From an uncultured Fibrobacter sp. (GTDB taxonomy: Bacteria > Fibrobacterota > Fibrobacteria > Fibrobacterales > Fibrobacteraceae): a DNA stretch of 62,517 nucleotides. A program made the position numbers and the translations under genes. Position 1 is the first letter of the stretch, and every line of letters starts with the position of its first letter. The notes under the pieces are model-generated. The model did no database searches. It was not told where the DNA came from and saw only the letters and a list, made by a program, of their open reading frames with translations. Shown piece after piece: positions 1-8,289 of this stretch. Where the stretch lies: contig CAKUTF010000013.1 of the NCBI GenBank assembly GCA_934691725.1, positions 1 to 62,517 of the forward strand. The letters are read 5' to 3'.

Positions 1-435
1 CGCTTACTTTTCAGTTGCAATGGTTATTCTTGGGCATTTTCGTAAAAAGCACCATCTTGTCTCCCGTCTATAAACAATCAATGCGCATATTTATTGTTCG
101 GGAAAGAGGTTTGGGCGAAATTTTTGTCTCTACCAGAGTAAACAGCCACGTTTTTTTTCCGAAATACCCCCAAACGGAAAATTTTTTCCCTAAAGTTTTG
201 ACAATAAGGAACGGAAAAACGCCCAAATCTCTGGTCCACGCGCTTTTGGAGCAGCCAAACATCCCTTTATCCGCAAAAGCCCTGTCTAGAAAACAAGCGC
301 CCCCACTCCCAAATTATTCAAAAATTGAAGATTCATCTTGACAAAAAATCACTTCTTAAATTGAACAGTCCTCTAGAACCGCTATTCTAGCAGCAGGAAA
401 GAGCTCGAACCGTCTTTCCGCAAATTTTGGGAGGC

Positions 436-600
436 GCATGAGTCAGCAGACGTCTAAGATTAGGGATTAGTCCGCGGACGTCCAAGGGTATGAGCAATTA
501 GCAATGAGAAATGAGAAACGAGAAATTGGTTGGCAAACGTCTAAGCTTTTTGAAAACGGCAAGCGGGACACGGGATGCGGAGGTTTCCAAGCGAACTGTT
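436..600. repeat. Low-complexity repeat-word island, copy 1
   Basis: Noncoding text built from short words that recur at three other intergenic sites in the window (12800-12936, 46050-46740, 50925-51275). Words here include a TTAGGGATTAGT run followed by CCGCGGACGTC (460-482) and TGAGCAATTAGCAATGAGAA (491-510). The last word recurs exactly, extended to 22 nt, on the opposite strand at 46619-46640. A phrase TCTAAGCTTTTGAAAA (540-555) has close relatives at 46160 and 12906. Function unknown. Confidence 0.6.
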
Positions 601-610
601 TCTGTTCATT

Positions 611-714
611 GTCATTTCCCGGCTTGACCGGGGAATCCGGATTGCCGGGTTACACCCGGCTATGACAGGCTAGCGAGCTTGCCGAGCTCCCGGCGCATAG
701 GAAAACAGGTTTTC
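611..714. repeat. REP-like palindromic element, copy A
   Basis: The element begins with an inverted repeat in which CCCGG and CCGGG flank a CTTGA loop, inside GTCATTTCCC...GGGAATCC. A second hairpin (GCCGGGT...ACCCGGC) follows, then the conserved phrase GACAGGCTAGCGAGCTTGCC and an end motif GAAAACAGGTTTTC. The same order of parts recurs at 12938-13041 and, inverted and altered, at 50991-51064. It resembles the GTCATTCCC-type REP sequences found in many bacteria. No REP-associated transposase is present in the window. Confidence 0.7.
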
Positions 715-1054
715 AAATAGAATCCCTCCTTAATAAGCCAAATACGCCGCTTTATAAGATTTCAACGATTCTTGTATTATCGATGTTTTCCAGCTCTAAA
801 ACTAAAGCAGGAGGCAACAACAAAAACCGAAAGAACTTTTTCTTCCCCATGAATTTGCCTGAAGCCCAGTCCGAAGAGCAGGACACAGGGAATCAAGCGC
901 CATTCTCGAGGTCTTTCTGTTCAAAACATTTCCACGCCAAAATTTCGCACAAGAAATGATCGTTAAAACCGCTCCAGATGGAAGGCGAAGAGTTTCGCTA
1001 TGGCCACCGGGAAGAAAAGGCTAAAAATGGCAAAGACAAATGAATCCGTACAAA

Positions 1055-1822
1055 CTAACCAAACAAATCTTTAATCAAAAATAATGCAAGACCAAGGCTT
1101 GCCACCGAAATAAATCGTCCGACAAAAGCGTTTCCCTTTTTACATTGCAGCCGACTTCCGCAGATTCCTCCAAAAAACGCTCCAACAGAAACAAAAACGG
1201 CAAGGCTCCAATCCACTTTTCCCATCCAAATGAGGCCGACCGTCGAAACGAGAAGAAAGGCTCCGGTCAAGGCGTTCTTCAAGGCGTTAACCCGCAAAAG
1301 GTCAAGCCCCGTATAACGCGATAGGGCGATAATTTGTACGAAACCGACTCCGACTTGCACAACGCTTCCATAGATACCGACAAGCAAAAATCCGATAAAG
1401 GCAAACGGAGTCATTTTAACCGCGGTTTTTGACTGCGATTTTCCTAAAAATTTTTGATTGATGCGGCTCATGAAAACGACAAAAAAGATCGCGACGGAAA
1501 GGATGGCCTGGAAAAACTTGTCATCGATTTCTGCCAAGAATAAAATTCCGCAAAGCGACCCGATAATCGTCGGCCCGATGAGCATTCGAAATAGCCTTGT
1601 ATCTAGAAGCCCACGCCGAAACAGGTGAATCGCCGAAGCGAGATCACCGACTAAAAGCCCCAAGCGATTCGTTCCGTTCGCAACCGTAGGCGGAAGCCCG
1701 CAAAAAATCATCAACGGCAAACTAACCGAACTTCCGCCGCCCGCAATGCTGTTTATCGCGCTGGTAAAAGCCCCTATCGCAAAAAATACAAGGTAGAGAT
1801 ACCACTCGTGTCCAAAAATCAT
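1055..1822 (-). CDS. TauE/SafE family membrane permease
   Basis: A 255-residue, very hydrophobic protein with about eight membrane segments. It has the family's N-terminal pattern: a first helix followed by SAINSIAGGGSSVSLPLM and then NGTNRLGLLVG. TauE/SafE proteins are thought to export sulfite, sulfoacetate or other small anions across the inner membrane; the substrate here cannot be told. The frame is open further upstream, but the ATG at 1822 is chosen because the membrane domain starts there and it overlaps the stop of the lipoprotein gene by 4 nt (ATGA), a typical coupled junction. It is the last gene of the PBP operon. Confidence 0.85.
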   Translation of the reverse strand: MIFGHEWYLYLVFFAIGAFTSAINSIAGGGSSVSLPLMIFCGLPPTVANGTNRLGLLVGDLASAIHLFRRGLLDTRLFRMLIGPTIIGSLCGILFLAEIDDKFFQAILSVAIFFVVFMSRINQKFLGKSQSKTAVKMTPFAFIGFLLVGIYGSVVQVGVGFVQIIALSRYTGLDLLRVNALKNALTGAFLLVSTVGLIWMGKVDWSLAVFVSVGAFFGGICGSRLQCKKGNAFVGRFISVASLGLALFLIKDLFG

Positions 1823-2988
1823 TTGGCAAGTTCCCGCAACAGGAAATCCTTGTTGGAAAGTACGGTCGCCCGCTCCCTGTAATTCGGAGCGAAATCCAGA
1901 CATGAATCCAGTTCCCCGACTGCATCCTTCAACAGTTGCAAGTTCTCGGATTTTTTTCGTTGGAACTTGGCAAAGAGCAATGCCGCGCGTTCGCGCTTTG
2001 CCGTACAAAATCTGGCGTCAAGAGAATCCAGTTCCCGAACAGCCTCGCCGCGGAGACTGCTCGATTTGAGTTTCAGGAATATCTCTTTGGCGTTGTCCCA
2101 CTTGGATTCCGCAGCCAATCTTCGGGCTTCTTCCAGCAAATGCTTCGGGTCATGATTTTTCCAATACGACTCCGACAAGGCAGCGCTTTCCGACCGCATC
2201 GAAGAAATTTTTATCAAGGATTCCCGTAACTGAAGCGTATCGGCAAAATCCGAATACCGCAAGAGCAAATCGGTAAGTTCTCGTTCGGCATCATCAAAGC
2301 CAGCCTTTTCAACGGCAAGCACAAGCGCGGCATCCCGACGATTTTTCACTTTTTCAAAAGTTCGGGAATACGCCAGGCGCAAAACAGAATCTACCAACAG
2401 CCGAGAAGAATTGTCTAAGGCAAATGTTCGGATAGAATCGGCAATTGCCACGATTTCCGAAAAATCCGCTCGGCGAGCGTTCGCATTGGAAAGATTGATC
2501 AGAAGCTTTTTGAGCGATTCGCCCGTTTCGGTTGTGTTTTGTCGATTTTTTTCGACAAGCGACTTTGCATATTTTTGCCATTCTTCCCAAAGAGGATTCA
2601 AGACAAAAAACTGTTCGGCAATGGCGGATACGGAATCCTTCATTCCTAGCGCATCGAACGAATCCGCCCGGGAAAGCGCCATTCGGGCAATTCGTGAAAT
2701 TTCGACATACACGTCGAAAGATTCAGGCCCATCGGGAATCAAGCTGTCCGTTTGAAGAGTCGCATTCTTGAAGGAAGCGGAATCGGAAAGCGATATTTCG
2801 ACCGTATTGGGCTTCACGATTTCCGCGGGAACTAAAATTTCATCCCGGTGTTCTCCCACTGCGTTTTCCGCCGGGAGATTTTCCGGCTGCGGAATTGGTT
2901 CCGAAACCTGCGGCGCAGGAGCAGTCCCGGCGCAGGCGGAAAGCAGCGCCACTCCAAATCCCAAAAGAAAAAATCGAATTTTCGGCAT
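1819..2988 (-). CDS. Predicted lipoprotein, helical repeat-like, unknown function
   Basis: 389 residues with a lipoprotein signal peptide (hydrophobic stretch ending in the lipobox LLSAC, Cys about residue 19), then a proline-rich linker. The rest is charged and strongly alpha-helical, with recurring Leu/Ala spacing such as AKEIFLKLKSSS, suggestive of TPR-like helical repeats. It probably sits in the periplasm, anchored to a membrane. It lies 2 nt downstream of the class A PBP gene and overlaps the TauE gene by 4 nt, so a role alongside the PBP in the cell wall is plausible, but that is inference. I recognise no named family. Confidence 0.75.
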   Translation of the reverse strand: MPKIRFFLLGFGVALLSACAGTAPAPQVSEPIPQPENLPAENAVGEHRDEILVPAEIVKPNTVEISLSDSASFKNATLQTDSLIPDGPESFDVYVEISRIARMALSRADSFDALGMKDSVSAIAEQFFVLNPLWEEWQKYAKSLVEKNRQNTTETGESLKKLLINLSNANARRADFSEIVAIADSIRTFALDNSSRLLVDSVLRLAYSRTFEKVKNRRDAALVLAVEKAGFDDAERELTDLLLRYSDFADTLQLRESLIKISSMRSESAALSESYWKNHDPKHLLEEARRLAAESKWDNAKEIFLKLKSSSLRGEAVRELDSLDARFCTAKRERAALLFAKFQRKKSENLQLLKDAVGELDSCLDFAPNYRERATVLSNKDFLLRELAK

Positions 2989-2990
2989 TC

Positions 2991-5900
2991 TTAAAATCCC
3001 TCACCCGGTTCAATGGGAACAAAAGCCTTTTCGCCGAGGAAATCCTCGGGCAGTTCAAAGTCGTCTTTTTCCGGCTGCGGTTCGCTAGGCTCCGCACGGT
3101 TACCAGAGTCGAGCGGAACGCTAGGCATAGAAAGGGATGTGACAAAACCCGCATTTGCCGCATTTACCGCCGCGGTTTCCATCTGGGTCTGCGGCGTATA
3201 TCCCGGAACATCGAGGAGGGGAACATTTTTCCCCTTGCCGTCTGCAGAATAGACCGGAAGTCCCGTCATCGGGTGCACAGGAATTTCTCCGCGTTCGGTC
3301 ATCAGGCGAAGCGGAATTTTCCCGGAAGCAAGCATCGAAATATCCAGAAAATCCACCCTGGAATTTTCCCCGCGGATTCGGATTACATTTTGTGCAAAAT
3401 CCGCCCATTGCGGAAGCCCGCCCGAAGAACCCGCAATCCGCGTCCGGCCGAACTTCAGCGGGCGATTGTCGTCAAACCCCACATAGCTACCGACCGCTAT
3501 CGCGGAATCCGCGGCAAAGCCGTTCTTGTCCGGGACAAAGGTCGGAATCGCGCCTAGAAACGCCACGTTCCGATAGTCGTTGGTCGTTCCGGTCTTTCCG
3601 AAAGCTGGGAACAAAAGGGTCGATTCGCGATTCGGAGAGGTCATCGTCATATTTTTATACTGGCTGTAAGCGGTGCCATACCGGAAAACGGAATGGAGCA
3701 TCACAGCGACCTGCTCCGTCAGCGTATCGGAAAGAATCTTCTTCGCTTCGACCGAATTTTCAAACAGCAGATGTCCATCCCTATCGCGGATTTCCTTCAC
3801 CAGGCACGGTTCGTTCCAATCCCCATCGGCACACTTGTAAACATTTCCGGAAAGGAGCGTCTGGTAGGCGACCGTCATCTCGGCAAGCGACACTTCATTG
3901 ACGCCGAGCGGCATACTGAGAACCTCGCGGAGCTTTCCGTGGATGCCGATTTCACCGGCGAACTTCGCAAAGGCGGCCATCGCCACGGACCGTTTGAAAT
4001 CCGGCCAGTAACGCAACTTTTCGACAGAAGCGTAATCCATATCCTCGGACGGAATTTTCACCATTCCGTTGAGCCTCCGGATATCGGACAGCTTCAAGTC
4101 GGGATAGACCTCGTCGTCGCTCGAAGCCGAAACATTTTCGCTATCGGGAGAAAAGTTTTTCAAGTCGGAAGCCTTGAGCAGCGAAAGGTAGCGCAAAAAG
4201 TTGTGGTCGAATTCCGCGAAGTAGGATTTTTCCAGTTTGCGGAAACGCTTTTTCCCGTTTTCCACATTTCGCCCGTAGAACATGTTGCGAACAGACCGCG
4301 CCGCAGCCGGACGATTTTCGTAGAGAAGCTTTTCGTACAAATTTGTCTGCGCCTTTGAAAACTCGATTTCGTTTTTCGCCGTTTCGTTCAGATAAAGCCC
4401 ATACTTATCGCGAAGCCGCTTGCGGTAATCGTCAAAAGCTTCCTCGTCGCCTTTGAGAAATCCGTTTTCCCGGGCGACTTCCGCAAACTCCTCGTCGGAA
4501 AGCTTGTCGAGCAGATGGTCCAGAAGCCAGATGGTCGCGATGTTTTCGGAGCGGACCGCCGCCCAGAGAATGCTGACCGTTTCGCCCTTGTTCTTATGGT
4601 CGGGGCGCGGAAAGTAGAAATCGTTTTCGAACTGGAACAGGTTGAAATCGTTTTCGAGTTCGTCCAGGTAATGCCAACCGTATTTTAGGGCAGCGCCAAA
4701 GAGAAGAGGCTTCCAGCTCGAACCCAGCTGTCGCTTCGCCTTGAAAGAGCGGTCATAACCCGAATTGTGGAATCCCGCCTGGCTAGCCACGACCGTTCCG
4801 TTTTGGACGGCGACTAACGCCCCTTGCAGGACCGGCTCCGTTTCGATGGCGCAGGGAACAGCTCCGTTTTCAAGCACGGAATCCTTGACGCTCACCAGCA
4901 GGACAGAGCCTTTGGAAAGCCTTGGCGCAAGAACCGTTTTTACATCGGCGTTCATCCGCTTTCCGAGTTCATCCAAATCCGATTTTCCCACGTGGCCGAG
5001 AAGCTGCCCAAAGGAAAGATAAATGTCCGAGAGCTTTCCCTTTTCATCCGACTTCACGGAATCCACCGCGCCATACAGGTAGTCTCCGATGCGAGCAAAG
5101 GCCGCGCGATTCGGCAGATCCGACTTGGGAAGAGCGAATCCTCCGAGCTTGACCTGCAAATTCGAAATGTTGTTCTGGACGGCCCGCTTCGCCGCCGCCT
5201 GGTAATCCGCATCGACGGTAGTCACAATGGAAAGCTGCGCCTTTCGCCAATCGGAAATTCCGTTCTTTTCGAACAGATCGCGGTAAAAATCCGAATCGAA
5301 CTTTTCCTCTATCCGGGAAAGCTGCGTGGAAAGCGCAAACCGGAAGTTCCCGTGGCGGAATTCGAGAGGCTTTGCAAGCGCGGAATCCATTTCATCTTGC
5401 GAAATGTACTTTTCCTCGACCATGCGTCCGAGAACGTATTTCAAGCGTTCCTTTCCGCGCTGAACGGCCCGGTCGCGACGTTCCTGGTTCCTCTGGATGA
5501 ACGGATCGTAATTGAACGGTCCCTTGACCGAACCCGCGATAAAGGCACATTCGGCAAGCGAGAGTTCCTTGAGATCCTTGTTGAAAAAATACTGGGCGGC
5601 AATCGCGACGCCTTTTCCCGTCCCCGAAACATGGAACTGGTTCAGGTAGAATTCGAGGATTTCTTCCTTGGAAAAATGCTTTTCCATCCGAAGCGCGTCG
5701 ATCAGCTCCTTCCACTTCGCCTTGACGCTGCGCTCTTCGCGCCCGTAGATGTTCTTGACAGTCTGCTGGGTGAGCGTTGAACCGCCCTGGGCAAGCCTTC
5801 CCGCCCGAATGTTGTGGAGCATCGCCCGGGAAAATCCGGTGATATCAAAACCGCCATGTTCAAAGTAGCGGGCATCCTCCGCTGCGACAAGGGCGTTCAC

Positions 5901-6161
5901 GATGTTTTCGGGAATTTCGCCGTAGGGAACGTAAATCCGGTGATTGACATCGAAAAAAGACCCGAGAAGACGTTCCCCGTCCCGGTAATACACGCGGGAC
6001 TCCCCCGAAAGCTCCGAAAGGATGTATTCGCGGTTAAAAACCCCATCCGGGTCCTTTGCCGGCAAGATGCGGAAAACGACGATGTAAAGCGGAATCAGGC
6101 ACAAAAGTCCGACAATCAACAGGGCAACGGCGATTTTCAGGAGCGTTTTTAGAAATTTCAT
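2991..6161 (-). CDS. Class A penicillin-binding protein (peptidoglycan glycosyltransferase/transpeptidase)
   Basis: A bifunctional murein synthase of 1056 residues, larger than most PBP1A proteins. Residues 8-33 form the membrane anchor. The GT51 glycosyltransferase domain shows AAEDARYFEHGG (Glu95 catalytic), GGSTLTQQ (127-133) and the KAKWKELIDALRMEK block (~147-161). The transpeptidase shows SSWK near residue 479 (acyl-enzyme Ser), an SEN motif and KTGTT near 854. The region between the first motifs is expanded by charged insertions. It polymerises lipid II and cross-links stem peptides in the periplasm. It is first gene of an operon with a lipoprotein and a TauE permease. No clear Shine-Dalgarno precedes ATG 6161, so the start is less certain than the identity. 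Confidence 0.93.
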   Translation of the reverse strand: MKFLKTLLKIAVALLIVGLLCLIPLYIVVFRILPAKDPDGVFNREYILSELSGESRVYYRDGERLLGSFFDVNHRIYVPYGEIPENIVNALVAAEDARYFEHGGFDITGFSRAMLHNIRAGRLAQGGSTLTQQTVKNIYGREERSVKAKWKELIDALRMEKHFSKEEILEFYLNQFHVSGTGKGVAIAAQYFFNKDLKELSLAECAFIAGSVKGPFNYDPFIQRNQERRDRAVQRGKERLKYVLGRMVEEKYISQDEMDSALAKPLEFRHGNFRFALSTQLSRIEEKFDSDFYRDLFEKNGISDWRKAQLSIVTTVDADYQAAAKRAVQNNISNLQVKLGGFALPKSDLPNRAAFARIGDYLYGAVDSVKSDEKGKLSDIYLSFGQLLGHVGKSDLDELGKRMNADVKTVLAPRLSKGSVLLVSVKDSVLENGAVPCAIETEPVLQGALVAVQNGTVVASQAGFHNSGYDRSFKAKRQLGSSWKPLLFGAALKYGWHYLDELENDFNLFQFENDFYFPRPDHKNKGETVSILWAAVRSENIATIWLLDHLLDKLSDEEFAEVARENGFLKGDEEAFDDYRKRLRDKYGLYLNETAKNEIEFSKAQTNLYEKLLYENRPAAARSVRNMFYGRNVENGKKRFRKLEKSYFAEFDHNFLRYLSLLKASDLKNFSPDSENVSASSDDEVYPDLKLSDIRRLNGMVKIPSEDMDYASVEKLRYWPDFKRSVAMAAFAKFAGEIGIHGKLREVLSMPLGVNEVSLAEMTVAYQTLLSGNVYKCADGDWNEPCLVKEIRDRDGHLLFENSVEAKKILSDTLTEQVAVMLHSVFRYGTAYSQYKNMTMTSPNRESTLLFPAFGKTGTTNDYRNVAFLGAIPTFVPDKNGFAADSAIAVGSYVGFDDNRPLKFGRTRIAGSSGGLPQWADFAQNVIRIRGENSRVDFLDISMLASGKIPLRLMTERGEIPVHPMTGLPVYSADGKGKNVPLLDVPGYTPQTQMETAAVNAANAGFVTSLSMPSVPLDSGNRAEPSEPQPEKDDFELPEDFLGEKAFVPIEPGEGF

Positions 6162-6268
6162 AGCGATTTACGACGGTTCTGCTGGATTCCTCCAAAACCA
6201 ATTTCAATTTTCAAGGTCTCCAAATTCCAGATAAAAATAACAAAAAGGATTTTTTCCAAAATTTGCGC

Positions 6269-6297
6269 TTGAAAATTTTCCGAAAAATAGCTAAACT
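6269..6297 (+). promoter_or_regulatory. Predicted promoter of tRNA-Ser
   Basis: TTGAAA (6269-6274), a 17-nt spacer, then TAAACT (6292-6297). Expected transcription start is near 6304, about 10 nt before the mature tRNA 5' end. Spacing is ideal and the -35 is good; the -10 is moderate. Confidence 0.55.
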
Positions 6298-6314
6298 TGT
6301 AATCCCCCGAATTA

Positions 6315-6402
6315 GGGGAGGTGGCCGAGTTGGCCGAAGGCGCGTCCCTGCTAAGGACGTATAGGGGTAACCCTATCGCGAGTTCGAATCTCGCCCTCCC
6401 CG
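6315..6402 (+). tRNA. tRNA-Ser (anticodon GCU)
   Basis: An 88-nt cloverleaf. The acceptor stem GGGGAGG (6315-6321) pairs with CCTCCCC (6395-6401), with discriminator G6402. The anticodon stem CGTCC/GGACG encloses loop CTGCTAA, giving anticodon GCT at 6350-6352, which reads AGC/AGU serine codons. The long class II variable arm (ATAGGG/CCCTAT, 6361-6376) and the T arm GCGAG-TTCGAAT-CTCGC (6378-6394) confirm a serine tRNA. CCA is not encoded and must be added after transcription. It is the only tRNA seen in the window. Confidence 0.97.
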
Positions 6403-6404
6403 CT

Positions 6405-6443
6405 CTTAAAGGTCTTCGCGCAAGCGAAGGCCTTTAAGCTTTT
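6405..6443 (+). terminator. Terminator after tRNA-Ser
   Basis: A 15-bp stem (6405-6419 with 6424-6438, one G-T pair), a GCAA loop, then a short CTTTT. The stem is very strong and the U-tract short. It lies just past the tRNA and faces the converging phosphatase gene. Confidence 0.7.
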
Positions 6444-6460
6444 AAGAATGATTTTCCACC

Positions 6461-7126
6461 CTAAAACCTGAGCCAGCCGTCGCCAAGAAACGCGACGGGA
6501 AGAATCCGCACGGTCTTTTTGTCTGCGGAAAACAGGACCGCGGCGCCGGAAAGGAAATTCAGCCAGAGGCTCGGGCTGAAACGGACATCCGTAAAATGCG
6601 AAAGGAACGGGACAATCCAGGCATCGTGGGAACAGAACACGTTCAAGTCCGCCGAAGAATTTTCCAACAGAAAACGGAGAAATTTTTCGGAGCCCTCCGC
6701 TAGCGGCAAAAATCCCGGGAGCGAACCTTCACGGACAAAGCGGCAGACCGCCGGATAAAAGCCTTCTTTCAAATAGCGGTCATAGTCCGCAAAACCGTTT
6801 ACGTAAAATTCTCCCAGGCAGTCGAAGCGAGCCACTTTTTCCGGATCCGAAAATTCCAAAGCCCCGCATCCCTCGGCAAAGAGCGCAGCGGTCTCCCGAC
6901 AGCGGAAAACGGGACTCGAACCGAAAAAGCACGAACCGTCGAATCCGGAAAATTCCTTTCCGGCGGCAAGAGACTGCGAACGCCCGCAATCGGTCAGCGG
7001 GACCTTCGAGCCGTAATCCTCGTCTTCCGGCGTAATGTGGCGACGCTCGGCGTGGCGAATCAAAAGGGTCAGCCTTTCATCCGGTCTTTTTTGCGAGAGA
7101 ATCTGCGATGCGGTCAAAAATTTCAC
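6461..7126 (-). CDS. Histidine phosphatase superfamily protein
   Basis: 221 residues. The phosphatase signature LLIRHAERR gives Arg24 and the phospho-accepting His25. Arg75 (VFRCRETA) and His167 (CSHDAW) supply the rest of the phosphate pocket, as in the phosphoglycerate-mutase-like fold. The substrate is not predictable; SixA, CobC and sugar-phosphate phosphatases share this core. The frame is open well upstream, but the upstream residues are read through the PAP2 gene. I choose GTG at 7126, which overlaps the PAP2 stop by 4 nt (GTGA) and puts the phosphatase motif at the usual distance from the N-terminus. Confidence 0.82.
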   Translation of the reverse strand: MKFLTASQILSQKRPDERLTLLIRHAERRHITPEDEDYGSKVPLTDCGRSQSLAAGKEFSGFDGSCFFGSSPVFRCRETAALFAEGCGALEFSDPEKVARFDCLGEFYVNGFADYDRYLKEGFYPAVCRFVREGSLPGFLPLAEGSEKFLRFLLENSSADLNVFCSHDAWIVPFLSHFTDVRFSPSLWLNFLSGAAVLFSADKKTVRILPVAFLGDGWLRF

Positions 7127-7680
7127 GGAAGGATTTCCGTAACAAGCGGTGACAGGGCAAGGGTCCAAATCAAGCGTCCCAAGGCGAAGCTCGCAATGCC
7201 CAAGACGAATCCCCCGACGACATCCGACAACCAATGCACCCCGAAATAGACACGCAAGAATCCCCATGAAAGCGGAAGGCAAATCATCACCAGACCCGCG
7301 GCAGGAATCGAAAGCAACACGGTCGTCGCAATCGCCAGATTGTTCATCGTATGCCCCGACGGGAAGCTGTACTTGTCAAGCGGCGGAACCAGAGCCTTGA
7401 ATCCCGGGATGGCGTCGAAGGGACGCTTGCGCTTCGTGGAAAGCTTCACAATCCAATAAAGTCCGAGCGATACGACAAGAGACGGGAAAACCTGAAGAAG
7501 GACAAGCGCGAGAAATTTCGGGCCGTCGGCAACCAAAATCAAAAACACGATCAGCGCCCACACGTAACCGTCTCCGAGCCTTGTATAAAGCCTCAAAAAG
7601 CGGTCCGCCCGTGCCGACAGCCGATGCGTGTAAAGATACCGCGAAAAGCGTTCATCCAGGTTTGCAATTTTTTGGAACAT
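7123..7680 (-). CDS. PAP2 family membrane phosphatase
   Basis: A 185-residue membrane protein with the complete type 2 phosphatidic acid phosphatase signature: K79-x6-R86-P, PSGH at 107-110 and R143-x5-H149-x3-D153. His110 and His149 act in catalysis. Such enzymes dephosphorylate lipid phosphates, often undecaprenyl pyrophosphate recycled from wall synthesis, on the outer face of the inner membrane; that substrate is a family inference. It lies 12 nt downstream of rdgB and is coupled to the histidine phosphatase gene, so two phosphatases sit side by side. Confidence 0.9.
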   Translation of the reverse strand: MFQKIANLDERFSRYLYTHRLSARADRFLRLYTRLGDGYVWALIVFLILVADGPKFLALVLLQVFPSLVVSLGLYWIVKLSTKRKRPFDAIPGFKALVPPLDKYSFPSGHTMNNLAIATTVLLSIPAAGLVMICLPLSWGFLRVYFGVHWLSDVVGGFVLGIASFALGRLIWTLALSPLVTEILP

Positions 7681-7692
7681 CGAAGAACGAAC

Positions 7693-8289
7693 CTACAGAA
7701 GATTTGCCGCCTTGAGATTTTCAATCGCGCGCCCGCGGTGGCTGAGCGCTTGCTTTTCCTCCAGGGACATTTCCGCAAAAGTTTTTTCACGACCTTCGGG
7801 AACAAAGAGCGGATCGTAACCAAAACCTTCTGTCCCGCGGAACGCTTCGAGAATTCTTCCGCGGCATTCGCCCTCGACATAATGCTCGAATCCTTTTTCG
7901 TCGATAACGCAAAGAGCGGTTACAAAACGCGCCGAGCGATCCTCGGCACCTTTCAGTTCACGGAGAAGTTTTTCGTTATTGGCGAGAGAATCCCCGTGCG
8001 AACCGGCGAATCGCGCACTGTGGATTCCGGGAGCGCCTCCCAAGGCTTTCACCTCTAGACCAGAATCGTCCGCAATGACCGTCGCCGAAATTTTCCGAGC
8101 TTTTAAATAATTCGCAACGGCAAGAGCTTTGATGCGGGCGTTTTCCGCAAAGGTCTTGCCATTCTCATCGACTTCTTCCGAAAATCCGATATCCTTTTGC
8201 GTCCTGAATTCAAAATCCGCCCGTTCAAAGGCCTTGGCAAATTCACGGACCTTGCCTGAATTTCCAGTCGCAATGACAACCAGCCTCAT
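7693..8289 (-). CDS. rdgB: XTP/dITP diphosphatase (HAM1/RdgB)
   Basis: A 198-residue house-cleaning enzyme that hydrolyses deaminated purine triphosphates (dITP, XTP) to monophosphate and pyrophosphate, keeping them out of nucleic acids. Family landmarks are all present: ATGNSGKVREF at the N-terminus (phosphate binding), VIADDSGLEV (catalytic and metal-binding acidic residues), GFGYDPLF and the C-terminal SHRGRA. Length is normal. Its ATG overlaps the stop of the upstream unknown gene by 4 nt. Confidence 0.95.
   Translation of the reverse strand: MRLVVIATGNSGKVREFAKAFERADFEFRTQKDIGFSEEVDENGKTFAENARIKALAVANYLKARKISATVIADDSGLEVKALGGAPGIHSARFAGSHGDSLANNEKLLRELKGAEDRSARFVTALCVIDEKGFEHYVEGECRGRILEAFRGTEGFGYDPLFVPEGREKTFAEMSLEEKQALSHRGRAIENLKAANLL

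Larger units (their letters stand above)
1..1054. other. Long noncoding stretch without a credible gene
   Basis: More than 1 kb before the first credible coding region. An open frame at 15-341 has a composition unlike real proteins of this genome, no ribosome binding site and no recognisable family, so I do not call it. The first ~430 bases are AT-rich and featureless to me. From about 436 the stretch contains a low-complexity word island and then a REP-like palindromic element, both listed separately. Positions 780-1050 have no long frame and no structure I recognise; they could be decayed coding sequence, but I cannot show this. Confidence 0.6.

Noticed and set aside
15..341. 108-codon open frame at the left edge
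   Set aside because: Unusual residue composition, no ribosome binding site, no family resemblance, and an equally long frame on the other strand over the same bases.
338..361. TTGACA at 338-343 as a promoter
   Set aside because: No acceptable -10 at 16-18 nt; the nearest TTAAAT is only 12 nt away, and no gene follows.
780..1050. Degenerate gene or tRNA downstream of the TauE operon
   Set aside because: No frame, cloverleaf or recognisable motif could be shown; called as unassigned noncoding DNA only.
1823..2008. Longer N-terminus of the TauE/SafE permease
   Set aside because: The extra 62 residues are read antisense-free through the lipoprotein gene in another frame, are not hydrophobic and precede the natural membrane start.
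2895..3557. Plus-strand open frames inside the PBP and lipoprotein genes
   Set aside because: They mirror well-supported minus-strand genes; long opposite frames are common at this base composition and show no domain.
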